From Candidatus Pacearchaeota archaeon (GTDB lineage Archaea; Nanobdellota; Nanobdellia; Pacearchaeales; GW2011-AR1), in assembly GCA_026395855.1 (NCBI GenBank), contig JAPLXX010000062.1:1-14452 (forward strand): a stretch of 14,452 nt of DNA, in the 5' to 3' direction. The notes under the pieces were generated by a model. The model saw only the letters and a program-made list of their open reading frames with translations, did not search any database and was not told the origin of the DNA. Made by a program: the position numbers and the translations under genes. Shown piece by piece: positions 1 to 6,049 of the stretch (position 1 is its first letter; each line of letters starts with the position of its first letter).

Positions 1-200
1 TTGCAGAAGTCAGAAATCTTGAAAAGTTCAAAGCAAGATTTATGATTATTGACTCAAACCAAATTATGTTCATGCTTCTTGATGATGAAAAATTCCACCC
101 CAACTATGATGTTGGTGTGTGGATAAACACAGAATTCTTTGCAATGGCTCTAGAGCAGTTGTTTGAGCTTGCCTGGAAAGAGATGAAACAGGTTAAGTAG
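1..200 (+). CDS. C-terminal end of probable TrmB-family transcriptional regulator (partial)
   Basis: The reading frame is open from base 3 to a TAG at 198-200 and gives 65 residues; the start lies outside the window. The visible part has a strand-rich stretch (ARFMIIDSNQIMFMLLDDE), then GVWINTEFFAMALEQLFELAW and a charged end. A 'G-x-W-(I/T)-N' strand followed by an aromatic helix ending in a Trp-Lys-Glu-like sequence is typical of the C-terminal effector domain of archaeal TrmB-type regulators, which sense sugars or other small ligands next to an N-terminal winged helix. The DNA-binding half is not visible, so assignment rests on resemblance of the last 60 residues only. It could also be another phospholipase-D-fold-like regulator. 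Confidence 0.5.
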   Translation, partial: AEVRNLEKFKARFMIIDSNQIMFMLLDDEKFHPNYDVGVWINTEFFAMALEQLFELAWKEMKQVK

Positions 201-210
201 GGTCATATTT

Positions 211-219
211 CAATTAAAG
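211..219 (+). promoter_or_regulatory. weak box A candidate of the YdeI-like gene
   Basis: The sequence CAATTAAAG is centred about 24 bases before the ATG at 239, the spacing seen repeatedly in this window. No Shine-Dalgarno motif precedes the ATG, so a leaderless transcript is plausible. The match to a TATA box is poor. Confidence 0.3.
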
Positions 220-238
220 AGAGTTAATTATCTATATT

Positions 239-598
239 ATGGAATTAAAATTTATTAAAGTTTACACAAAAGAGGATTTCAAAAAATGGCTGGAAAAAAA
301 TCATGATAAAGAAACTAAAGTTGGCCTAATTGTTCATAAAAAGCACACAGGGAAGAAATTTCCAAGCCACAGAGAGCTTGTTGAAGAAGCTATTTGTTTT
401 GGATGGATTGACACTACAATAAAAAGAATTGATGAAGACAGATTTCTAAGAACCTTTTGCAGAAGAAGCAAACATAGCACCTGGAGCGAAAACACTCTGA
501 GTTATGCAAAAGATTTGATTAAAAGTAAAAGAATGACTATCCATGGGCTGGGATTTTATAAAGAAGGTTTAAGAAAGTTTCACAAAAAACCAAAATAA
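239..598 (+). CDS. YdeI/OmpD-associated family protein, short form
   Basis: The 119-residue protein matches the core of the YdeI family (called bacteriocin-protection or OmpD-associated in bacteria; biochemical role unknown). Recognisable blocks are an N-terminal 'F..WL.KNH' helix (residues 14-22), the 'E(A)ICFGWID..IKRIDEDRF' region (49-69) and the 'STWSENTLSYAKDLI' and 'RMT..G' helices (80-104). The protein stops soon after the last block and ends in a Lys-rich tail. Most family members run to about 180-200 residues, so the usual C-terminal domain is missing. No signal peptide or membrane segment is seen. It stands alone, convergent with the minus-strand membrane protein gene. Family call is fairly secure; cellular role unknown. 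Confidence 0.75.
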   Translation: MELKFIKVYTKEDFKKWLEKNHDKETKVGLIVHKKHTGKKFPSHRELVEEAICFGWIDTTIKRIDEDRFLRTFCRRSKHSTWSENTLSYAKDLIKSKRMTIHGLGFYKEGLRKFHKKPK

Positions 599-657
599 AA
601 CTTCCTTCTATCAAACCGAAAATCATAAAAAATAAAATAAAAAAATAAAAATTAAAC

Positions 658-858
658 TTATTTCTGCAGGATTGCCATGACAGCGCTTACGACTGTTGTT
701 ATAACAACAATCCATCCTACAATCATTGCTAGTGTAACTCCACCAAGCCATGTTGGAAGTGCTAATATTCCGTCAATCATAGCAAAACCAACTGACAACG
801 AAACCAAAACTCCGGTTAACCAAGCAATGAAGTTCAAAACTTTTCCTTGTTTAGCCAT
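658..858 (-). CDS. small two-helix integral membrane protein
   Basis: The 66-residue product starts MAKQGKVLNF and contains two hydrophobic segments, about residues 9-31 and 39-63, separated by a short Pro-Thr-Trp-containing turn; it ends in LQK. The start at 858 is chosen because a perfect GGAGGT sits five bases upstream; a longer in-frame start at 939 would add 27 basic residues and overlap the end of argS. No catalytic motif is visible and I do not recognise a named family. Small hydrophobic proteins like this are common in archaeal genomes. It lies downstream of argS in the same direction but has its own candidate promoter. It is one of the few genes here with a strong Shine-Dalgarno site. 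Confidence 0.7.
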   Translation of the reverse strand: MAKQGKVLNFIAWLTGVLVSLSVGFAMIDGILALPTWLGGVTLAMIVGWIVVITTVVSAVMAILQK

Positions 859-863
859 TTTTA

Positions 864-869
864 ACCTCC
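864..869 (-). promoter_or_regulatory. Shine-Dalgarno site of the small membrane protein
   Basis: The minus strand reads GGAGGT five bases before the ATG whose last base on plus is 856. This decides the start codon against the longer upstream in-frame start. Confidence 0.8.
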
Positions 870-900
870 TTTTACCTCTATATTTTATAGGAAATTTTGT

Positions 901-910
901 TTTATATAGT
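901..910 (-). promoter_or_regulatory. box A candidate for the small membrane protein
   Basis: Read on minus, ACTATATAAA lies just beyond the argS stop codon. Initiation about 25 bases downstream would give a leader of roughly 20 bases that contains the GGAGGT site. A second TATA-like stretch around 878-888 is possible but would place the start site downstream of the Shine-Dalgarno. Confidence 0.55.
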
Positions 911-916
911 TTTTGC

Positions 917-2617
917 TTACATCTCTTCCAAAGTTTCAATTCCCAAAAGCCAAAGCGAGTTTTTCAAAACCTGCCTGAAAGATTCTACCAGAGCAAGCCT
1001 GAAATTTTCACTCTCAGAGCCGATTACTTTGCACGAATGATAAAATTCGTTGAAAATCTGGGCAAGCTGGTAAGAATAATTTGCAATCAGCGACGGGTTT
1101 AAATTTTTATGTGCGCTTTCAACAACTTCGGAAAACTGCGAGAGTTTTGCAATAAGCTCTTTTTCTTTTTCTTCAAGATTTCCAATTTCTAATTTCTTTA
1201 AAGACAACTTGCTTTTTCTAATAATAGAGCCGGCTCTTGCATAGCTGTATATCAAATAAGGCCCTGTGTCACCCTCGAATTTTAAAGCATCTTCTTTGCT
1301 GAAGATTATATTTTTGTTTGGGTGCTGTCTTAACATCGAAAATTTTATTGCCGCAATTGAAATTTTCATTGCCCTTTTTTCCAAATCTGTCTTAGAGATA
1401 TTTCCTGCCCTTTCTTTTATTTTTTCTTTGGCAAAATCTGTTACTTCTTTTATAAAATCAGAATAAAGAATGTTCTCTCCTGTTCTTGAAGACATTTTTC
1501 CTGTTGGAAGCCTTACTTCTGAAAAAGGGATATAAACGCAACGTTCTCCTCCTTTAAACTTCATCAGCTCAAGAACCTTGAACAGCTGGGCAAAATAAAG
1601 AGACTGGGCTGCCCCAACAACATAAAAACTTTTGTCCAGACTAAATTTCTGAAATTTTTTTACTGCCAACCCTAAATCTTTTGCAGAATACAATACTGTT
1701 CTGTCTTTTCTTAATAAAACCCAAACCCCAAGATTATATTTGTTAAGGTCTGTTATCACTGCTCCTTCGCTCATTACAGCTATTTTTTTCTTAAGCAGCT
1801 CCTGAACAATTTTATTTCCCTCTTTTTCTGTTTCGCTCTCAAAAAAATAAACATTAAATTTAGTATTAAGCTCTTTGTAGATTTTTTCCAAAGAATCCAG
1901 GCTTAGCTTTCTGGTTTTTTTCCATAAAGCATTTAGAGGCTTGTCTTTTCCTTCTGTAAGTTTTTGGTTTACAACATCTACTTCTTCCTGCAGTTTCTCA
2001 TTAGATGTAATCTTTTTTACAGCGTCGACGTAAATTGAAGCAATCCACGCCTCATCATTTCTTATTTTTTCCTTTGAATGATACTTTTTGTAGCACCACA
2101 GCCATTTTGCAACATGCATTCCTGTATCGCCCTGATAATTTGCTCTTGTCACCCTGCTTCCGCAAAATTCATATATTCTAGCCAGGCTTTCTCCGATAGA
2201 GGTTCCTCTTATATGCCCCACATGAAATGCTTTGTGGGTATTTGCCTGAGAAAATTCTATCATAACTTTTTCTGATTTTATTCTGGGCTTGCCAAATTTC
2301 TCTTTTTGTTTTAGAATTCCTTCTACTATCTGCTTCGCCAAATTCTTCCTGTTTACAAAAAAGTTGACATAAGGGCCGATAATTTTTATTTCTTCAATTT
2401 CTTCTGCGGGAATTTTTCCTATTTTCTCCTTAATTTTTACAGCAATTGCATTTGGAGATGTTTTTAATTTTGCAGAAAGAAAAAAACAGGGAAAAGAATA
2501 ATCTCCAAGCTCCAAATTCGGAGGAATTTCAATGTTGCTTTCAATCTCAGAATCTTTTGCTTCAACTTTCAGCTCTTTCAGTGATTTTTTCAGAAGTTTG
2601 AGAACAGCTTGTTTCAT
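917..2617 (-). CDS. argS: arginyl-tRNA synthetase
   Basis: This 566-residue class I aminoacyl-tRNA synthetase charges tRNA-Arg with arginine using ATP in the cytoplasm. The N-terminal Add-1-type tRNA-binding domain is residues 1-90 (NLELGDYSFPCF). The HIGH signature appears as HVGH at 132-135, in the context ANTHKAFHVGHIRG, and YQGDTGMHVA follows at 161-170. The KMSKS-like loop is GKMSSRTG at 373-380. The family-typical FEGDTGPYL.YSYAR block is at 448-461, opening the DALR anticodon-binding domain. The protein ends LLGIETLEEM, as ArgS proteins usually do. Length is normal to slightly short. The gene is divergent from tRNA-Leu; the ATG has no Shine-Dalgarno and probably a leaderless mRNA. Assignment is secure. 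Confidence 0.97.
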   Translation of the reverse strand: MKQAVLKLLKKSLKELKVEAKDSEIESNIEIPPNLELGDYSFPCFFLSAKLKTSPNAIAVKIKEKIGKIPAEEIEEIKIIGPYVNFFVNRKNLAKQIVEGILKQKEKFGKPRIKSEKVMIEFSQANTHKAFHVGHIRGTSIGESLARIYEFCGSRVTRANYQGDTGMHVAKWLWCYKKYHSKEKIRNDEAWIASIYVDAVKKITSNEKLQEEVDVVNQKLTEGKDKPLNALWKKTRKLSLDSLEKIYKELNTKFNVYFFESETEKEGNKIVQELLKKKIAVMSEGAVITDLNKYNLGVWVLLRKDRTVLYSAKDLGLAVKKFQKFSLDKSFYVVGAAQSLYFAQLFKVLELMKFKGGERCVYIPFSEVRLPTGKMSSRTGENILYSDFIKEVTDFAKEKIKERAGNISKTDLEKRAMKISIAAIKFSMLRQHPNKNIIFSKEDALKFEGDTGPYLIYSYARAGSIIRKSKLSLKKLEIGNLEEKEKELIAKLSQFSEVVESAHKNLNPSLIANYSYQLAQIFNEFYHSCKVIGSESENFRLALVESFRQVLKNSLWLLGIETLEEM

Positions 2618-2636
2618 TCTGCAGCAAAGGAAAATA

Positions 2637-2647
2637 AGTTAATAAAG
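2637..2647 (-). promoter_or_regulatory. box A candidate of argS
   Basis: On minus the stretch reads CTTTATTAACT, centred about 25 bases before the argS ATG, consistent with transcription starting at or next to the start codon. No Shine-Dalgarno lies between them. Confidence 0.5.
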
Positions 2648-2691
2648 ATTTTGAAGCACGCCCTAATCCAGAAATTTAAATACCAAAAAGA

Positions 2692-2700
2692 CTTATAAAT
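2692..2700 (+). promoter_or_regulatory. box A of the tRNA-Leu gene
   Basis: CTTATAAAT is centred about 29 bases before the first base of the tRNA, the expected distance for an archaeal TBP/TFB promoter. It is one of the best TATA matches in the window. Confidence 0.75.
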
Positions 2701-2724
2701 AATCTAACAGAGTTATGCTTGTAT

Positions 2725-2808
2725 GTGGGTGTGCCGGAGTGGTCAAACGGGCAAGACTTAAGATCTTGTGGCTTAGTGCCTGCGCAGGTCCGAATCCTGT
2801 CACCCACA
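2725..2808 (+). tRNA. tRNA-Leu (anticodon UAA)
   Basis: The cloverleaf can be folded by eye. The acceptor stem is GTGGGTG with CACCCAC, followed by discriminator A. The anticodon stem is CAAGA/TCTTG (2752-2756 and 2764-2768), enclosing loop CTTAAGA with anticodon TAA at 2759-2761. The T stem is GCAGG/CCTGT with loop TCCGAAT. A long variable arm (TGGCTTAGTGCCT region) marks it as class II, as tRNA-Leu requires. There is no intron and no encoded CCA, which must be added post-transcriptionally. It ends only 7 bases before the converging prs stop codon. Confidence 0.96.
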
Positions 2809-2815
2809 TTAATTT

Positions 2816-3784
2816 TTATTCAAACAACTTAGAAATAGAAAGCCCTTTTTGCGCTCTGTATATTGCTTCTGCAAAAACAGGGCTAACATCAACAACCTCT
2901 ATGCCATCTCTTTCTTGATAATGTGTGTTGCTTGTTATTACCCTATCAAAAGCAGCTTTAAGTTCCGCTGTTCCTTTCGTGAAAATTCCATGAGTACCAT
3001 AACAATAAAGTTCTCTAGCTCCATGTGCCCTTAATTCTTCTGCTGCTTTTAAAAGAGTTGTTCCAGAATCTATTAAATCATCAACAATTAATACATTTCT
3101 TCCGTCCACATCTCCAACTAAACGCATTTCTTCTACTTTTCCCGCATCAACTCTTCTTTTGTCTATTAATGCAATGGGATAATGAGAACCTAATCTTCTA
3201 GCAAAAGATTCTGCCCTTCTTGCTCCACCTGCATCAGGAGATAAAACAACAGTATCTTCCAAGCCGTTAAATGGATGCTCTTTTATATACTGAACAGCTT
3301 GTGGCGCACCTGGCAAATTGTCAAGAGGAACATTTGCTGGATAAAATCCCTGTATTTGAGCAGCATGCAAATCCATAGTTATTATTCTAGCTAAATCTGG
3401 AGAAATAGATCTTGCTAAGGCTCTCGCAGATATTGGAACATGGGGCTGATCTTTTCTGTCTTTTCTGCTGAATAACATATTCGGAAGAACATAGGTAACA
3501 CTAGTTGCTGAAGAATTAAATAATAAATCTTTTAATAAAAGTAGTTCAACCCACCACTCCTGTGGATTTTGTGTAGAATCCTGTACAAAATAAATTTCTC
3601 TTCTCCTTAAATTTTCTGGAACTTCTACGTTTAATTCTCCATTTCTAAAGTGTCCAAAAGAAACTCCTTCTAGTTGGATTTCTGTTTCCTTGGTTTTTTC
3701 TATGTGGTCTTTAATTTTAGAAGTAAAATCCCACGCCTTTGAATTTGGATCTGCAAGAAGCATCACTTTCTCTAGGTTATCCAT
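2816..3784 (-). CDS. prs: ribose-phosphate pyrophosphokinase (PRPP synthetase)
   Basis: The 322-residue enzyme transfers pyrophosphate from ATP to ribose 5-phosphate, making PRPP for nucleotide, histidine and NAD synthesis. Family blocks in order: FRNGE at 46-50; the catalytic flexible loop FSRKDRKDQPHVPISA at 105-120; MDLHAAQIQGFY at 137-148; LSPDAGGARRA at 181-191 (pyrophosphate-loop region); DKRR at 208-211; and the PRPP-binding signature VLIVDDLIDSGTT at 231-243. Length is typical for single-enzyme Prs. The ATG has no Shine-Dalgarno and sits 48 bases from the divergent nuclease gene. The 3' end abuts the tRNA-Leu gene. The call is secure; catalytic residues look intact. Confidence 0.95.
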   Translation of the reverse strand: MDNLEKVMLLADPNSKAWDFTSKIKDHIEKTKETEIQLEGVSFGHFRNGELNVEVPENLRRREIYFVQDSTQNPQEWWVELLLLKDLLFNSSATSVTYVLPNMLFSRKDRKDQPHVPISARALARSISPDLARIITMDLHAAQIQGFYPANVPLDNLPGAPQAVQYIKEHPFNGLEDTVVLSPDAGGARRAESFARRLGSHYPIALIDKRRVDAGKVEEMRLVGDVDGRNVLIVDDLIDSGTTLLKAAEELRAHGARELYCYGTHGIFTKGTAELKAAFDRVITSNTHYQERDGIEVVDVSPVFAEAIYRAQKGLSISKLFE

Positions 3785-3801
3785 TCTTCTAAACGAAAAG
3801 G

Positions 3802-3813
3802 TTTATTTAAAAG
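3802..3813. promoter_or_regulatory. shared divergent box A between prs and nuclease gene
   Basis: The 48-base gap between two divergent ATGs holds TTTATTTAAAAG. The self-complementary TTTAAA core (3806-3811) is centred exactly 24.5 bases from the first base of each start codon, so it could act as the TATA box for both leaderless transcripts. Neither gene has a Shine-Dalgarno motif. The TTATTATAC stretch at about 3817-3825 is too close to the plus-strand ATG. Confidence 0.5.
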
Positions 3814-3832
3814 AATTATTATACAACAGGAT

Positions 3833-4618
3833 ATGAATTCAAAAAAGAGAGGAATAGGAGCTCTTGTTGTATTAGCTATTTTTTTCCTTGCAATAAACTA
3901 TAATTTTCTTGACAAGCAGCTTGTAAATTTTTTTAATACAGAAGAAAAGATTCATGTTGACAGAATAATAGACGGAGACACTATTGAGTCAAATGACACA
4001 AGCATAAGGCTTTTGGGAATAAACTGCCCTGAGAAAGGAGAGGTATATTACAATGAAGCAAAAGAATTCCTTAGTTCTGAAATTCTGAATAAAACAGTGA
4101 CATTAAAGTTTGGTAAAGAAAAAGAAGATAGGTATGGAAGAACTCTTGCTTACATTTTTCTCAATAATGAAAATATTAATCTAAAACTTGTAGAAAAAGG
4201 CTTGGCTAATTATTATTTTCCCTCTGGAAAAGATGGTTATTACAGCTCTTTTGCTGATGCGTGGAAAAGCTGCATAGATAAGAATATTAGTTTATGCAAA
4301 GCGTCTAATGATAAATGCTCGCGATGCATCGAACTTAAAAAATTAGATGTTAAAGAAGATAGTATTCTTCTTTATAATTCCTGCGGGTTTTCCTGCGATT
4401 TAACAGGCTGGACAATAAAGGATGAAGGCAGAAAAAAGTTTGTGTTTTCGGACTTCAGCTTAAACGAAAATAATGAAGCAAAAATAATTAATGGAAGCAA
4501 AACAAACACTTACTCAACTCTTTATTGGTCTGGTTACAGCTATATTTTAACATCTTCCGGAGATACAATTTTTCTAAGAGATGAAAATAACGGGCTTGTT
4601 CTTTGGAAAAGCTATTGA
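3833..4618 (+). CDS. membrane-anchored staphylococcal-nuclease-like protein with lamin-tail domain
   Basis: The 261-residue protein has a basic start (MNSKKRG) and one hydrophobic segment (residues 8-23), likely a signal anchor placing the rest outside the cell. Residues 38-160 form a thermonuclease (SNase) domain. DGDT at 47-50 holds the Asp equivalent to D21 of the S. aureus enzyme; R59 in IRLLG matches R35, E67 in NCPE matches E43, and R103 in DRYGRT matches R87. The calcium ligand D40 is Asn here (N64) and T41 is Cys (C65). Residues 166-261 look like a lamin-tail domain (LLYNSCGFSCDLTGWTI), an Ig-like fold often fused to secreted nucleases. Expected role: cutting external nucleic acids, perhaps for nucleotide scavenging. 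It is divergent from prs. Confidence 0.87.
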   Translation: MNSKKRGIGALVVLAIFFLAINYNFLDKQLVNFFNTEEKIHVDRIIDGDTIESNDTSIRLLGINCPEKGEVYYNEAKEFLSSEILNKTVTLKFGKEKEDRYGRTLAYIFLNNENINLKLVEKGLANYYFPSGKDGYYSSFADAWKSCIDKNISLCKASNDKCSRCIELKKLDVKEDSILLYNSCGFSCDLTGWTIKDEGRKKFVFSDFSLNENNEAKIINGSKTNTYSTLYWSGYSYILTSSGDTIFLRDENNGLVLWKSY

Positions 4619-4643
4619 AATAGTTGCGATTTTTTATAACAAA

Positions 4644-4653
4644 ACTTTTAAAC
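4644..4653 (+). promoter_or_regulatory. box A candidate for the 52-residue protein gene
   Basis: ACTTTTAAAC is centred about 25 bases before the ATG at 4674, matching the leaderless spacing found elsewhere in the window. Confidence 0.45.
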
Positions 4654-4673
4654 TAGCTCTTATAATCTAAAAT

Positions 4674-4832
4674 ATGGTAGAAAAAGAGATAATAAAGAGG
4701 GCTTTAATCGCAGGTGCTGCTTCTGCCTTGAATTATAAAGAAAAAAATCCGCATGCCTCTGAATCAGAAGTCATGTCTCATGTCACAAAAGAGATGAGGA
4801 AGATTATTGAAGAAATTGAGGAAGATTACTGA
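4674..4832 (+). CDS. small helical hypothetical protein (52 aa)
   Basis: The frame ATG (4674) to TGA (4830-4832) encodes 52 residues beginning MVEKEIIKRALIAGAASAL and ending in an acidic, helical tail (MRKIIEEIEEDY). It is soluble, charged and predicted largely alpha-helical, with no cysteines or catalytic motif. A box A candidate lies about 25 bases upstream and codon use looks like that of neighbouring genes. The last 11 codons and stop lie in a 22-bp tandem duplication that leads into the next start codon (ATG at 4837). I do not recognise a named family. The gene call rests on promoter position, amino-acid composition and the clean junction with the next gene. Confidence 0.5.
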   Translation: MVEKEIIKRALIAGAASALNYKEKNPHASESEVMSHVTKEMRKIIEEIEEDY

Positions 4833-4838
4833 AGAAAT
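4795..4838. repeat. 22-bp tandem duplication at a gene junction
   Basis: Bases 4795-4816 (TGAGGAAGATTATTGAAGAAAT) are repeated head-to-tail at 4817-4838 with a single difference, T to C, at 4829. The unit is not a multiple of three, so the copies are read in different frames. The first encodes MRKIIEEI-like residues; the second supplies the stop codon of the upstream gene and the first two bases of the next gene's ATG. Confidence 0.9.
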
Positions 4839-5085
4839 GAATAAAAAATATACTATATGGATTATCCTTATTATTCTTGCAATTATCTTAGCTGTTATTC
4901 TAATCCTTAATAACAAAAACTCTCAAGATTCCCAAATTGCCAATCCTGCTTCTGTTTATTGCACAAAGCATAGCGGAGTTTCTGAAATTAGGACAAATTC
5001 TGACGGATCACAGACCGGCTATTGTGTTTTCTCAGATAACACTGAATGCGAGGAATGGGCTTTCTACAGTGGAGAATGTGAATAA
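4837..5085 (+). CDS. membrane-anchored DUF333-domain protein
   Basis: From the ATG at 4837 the product has 82 residues. A short basic start (MNKKY) is followed by a very hydrophobic helix (residues 6-25), then a linker. A small Cys-rich domain (36-81) reads NPASVYCTKHSG ... GYCVFSD.TECEEWAFYSGEC. This pattern (NPASxYC, then DG..GYC, then ECEEWA) is that of DUF333, found in small extracytoplasmic proteins once labelled putative hemolysins; its function is unproven. The four cysteines (42, 63, 71, 81) could form two disulfides outside the cell. A longer TTG start at 4807 is possible but would read through the tandem duplication; the ATG is preferred. The gene starts four bases after the upstream stop, suggesting co-transcription. 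Confidence 0.8.
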   Translation: MNKKYTIWIILIILAIILAVILILNNKNSQDSQIANPASVYCTKHSGVSEIRTNSDGSQTGYCVFSDNTECEEWAFYSGECE

Positions 5086-5101
5086 AACTTATTCTCAAAA
5101 C

Positions 5102-5111
5102 CTTTATAAAT
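5102..5111 (+). promoter_or_regulatory. box A of the SRP RNA gene
   Basis: CTTTATAAAT lies about 25 bases before the first paired base of the SRP RNA terminal helix (5132), and shortly after the stop codon of the DUF333 gene. It is a strong TATA match, as expected for an abundant stable RNA. Confidence 0.75.
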
Positions 5112-5130
5112 CAATTAAACCCTGTTCTGG

Positions 5131-5393
5131 CGTAGACTAGGTCGGCGGGATAGCCCTCCGCCATTTGCAAACGGGCTTTATGGCAAACTGCAAGGAAGGA
5201 AGTGAGAGACTTTGTGTAAAAGTCCTTGTTCGGACGTTGACGCTTTGTCTGTCTCGATCTTGCAGATGCGAAATGGGTCAGGCCTTGATCGGAGCAGCCC
5301 TAAACATTTGTTAAGGTGCTTGGCAGGTCGCAGAGCTGAGAAAGAATAAGGGAAGCTTTTATGTAATTCTCAAGCAACCTTCCGAGTCTACAC
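5131..5393 (+). ncRNA. signal recognition particle RNA (archaeal 7S RNA)
   Basis: The RNA scaffolds SRP19 and SRP54 and targets nascent membrane and secreted proteins. Helix 8 carries the SRP54-binding core GGGTCAGG...GGAGCAGCCC (5275-5300), with symmetric and asymmetric loops as in other SRP RNAs. Helix 1 closes the molecule: GTAGACT (5132-5138) pairs AGTCTAC (5385-5391). Helix 3 (GGCGG 5144-5148 with CCGCC 5158-5162) and helix 4 (TTTGC 5164-5168 with GCAAA 5183-5187) have loops containing AGCCC (5152-5156) and GGGCT (5173-5177), the expected loop-loop contact. Helix 6 is a long hairpin about 5206-5255. Exact ends are uncertain by a few bases. Length (about 260) is a little below the 300 usual in archaea. 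The loops of helices 6 and 8 are unusual. Confidence 0.93.
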
Positions 5394-5409
5394 TGAAATA
5401 ATCACTAAA

Positions 5410-5420
5410 TTAATAAACTA
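5410..5420 (+). promoter_or_regulatory. box A candidate of the first pilin-like gene
   Basis: TTAATAAACTA is centred about 25 bases before the ATG at 5439 and follows the SRP RNA 3' end by some 20 bases. The pilin-like mRNA is then probably leaderless and transcribed independently of the SRP RNA. Confidence 0.45.
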
Positions 5421-5438
5421 TTTTTCTTTATTCCATAC

Positions 5439-5960
5439 ATGAAAAGAGGCGGAAATAAGAGAGGACAGTTTTATCTTGTGGCGGCGATAATTCTTACTAT
5501 GATAATAATCAGTATAGCCACTATTTCCAATTATTCCAAGAGAAGCAAATATTCAGACTTGAACAGCCTTAAAGATGAATTACAGATAGAGAGTGCAAGA
5601 GTTTTGGATTATGGAATTCACAATCAATTGACGCAGGTGCAAATGAATGAACTTATTCAGAACTTCACGCAGGATTATATTAATTCTGAATCAAGCGACA
5701 AAAATCTGTATTTTGTTTTTGGAACCCAGAGCAACATAACACTTAAACTATATCAAAATAATGAAAATAATGTTTTTCTCGATAATAACTTTGTCACAAA
5801 CTCTTCCGGCACCATTGTTTCAAACATAAATCCTGCGGGAGAAAATATTAATTTAACCATAGATACAAATTCTTACACTTTTGACATAAAAAGCGGAGAA
5901 AATTTCTACTTTGTAATTTCCAAAGAAGCAGAAGGAGAAGAATATGTTGTCACAGGATAA
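5439..5960 (+). CDS. type IV pilin-like secreted protein
   Basis: The 173-residue protein starts with a basic stretch and a Lys-Arg-Gly (residues 7-9) directly before the hydrophobic helix QFYLVAAIILTMIIISIATI (10-29). This is the layout of an archaeal prepilin or archaellin signal cut after Gly9 by a PibD/ArlK-type peptidase. The remaining 140 residues are polar, Asn/Ser-rich and beta-prone with several N-x-S/T sequons (NFT, NIT, NSS, NLT), fitting an extracellular glycosylated domain. There are no cysteines. It is the first gene of the long plus-strand pilus-like locus and stands alone with its own promoter. It may be a minor pilin or a pseudopilin; its binding role cannot be read from sequence. 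Confidence 0.75.
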   Translation: MKRGGNKRGQFYLVAAIILTMIIISIATISNYSKRSKYSDLNSLKDELQIESARVLDYGIHNQLTQVQMNELIQNFTQDYINSESSDKNLYFVFGTQSNITLKLYQNNENNVFLDNNFVTNSSGTIVSNINPAGENINLTIDTNSYTFDIKSGENFYFVISKEAEGEEYVVTG

Positions 5961-6012
5961 AAAAATGATAGTTAAAAAGAGCTATATCTTAATATTTACT
6001 GATAAAGGGGGG

Positions 6013-6022
6013 TTATTATATT
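6013..6022 (+). promoter_or_regulatory. box A candidate of the large Cys-rich prepilin gene
   Basis: TTATTATATT is centred about 32 bases before the ATG at 6050, slightly farther than for neighbouring genes. The G-run before it (GGGGGG, 6007-6012) is too distant to serve as a Shine-Dalgarno site. Confidence 0.35.
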
Positions 6023-6049
6023 AAGAAGTGGTGTAATTTAAATGCGTTA

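Noticed and set aside
859..939. 27-residue N-terminal extension of the minus-strand membrane protein
   Set aside because: It would overlap the argS stop and the box A, while a perfect GGAGGT marks the internal ATG at 858.
677..1102. 141-codon plus-strand ORF
   Set aside because: It is the complement of the small membrane protein and the 3' end of argS, both of which have strong family or Shine-Dalgarno support.
3831..3849. 19-base identity with 8642-8660 around two start codons
   Set aside because: Both spell ATG-AAT-TCA-AAA-AAG-AG for a basic MNSKKR leader in otherwise unrelated genes; it may reflect common leader codons in an AT-rich genome and is not evidence of a mobile repeat.
4807..4836. 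TTG start adding ten residues to the DUF333 protein
   Set aside because: It begins inside the 22-bp tandem duplication and overlaps the upstream gene; the ATG at 4837 gives a normal signal-anchor N-terminus.
5965..6024. 19-codon ORF after the first pilin gene
   Set aside because: Too short, random AT-rich composition, and no ribosome-binding site or box A at the right distance.
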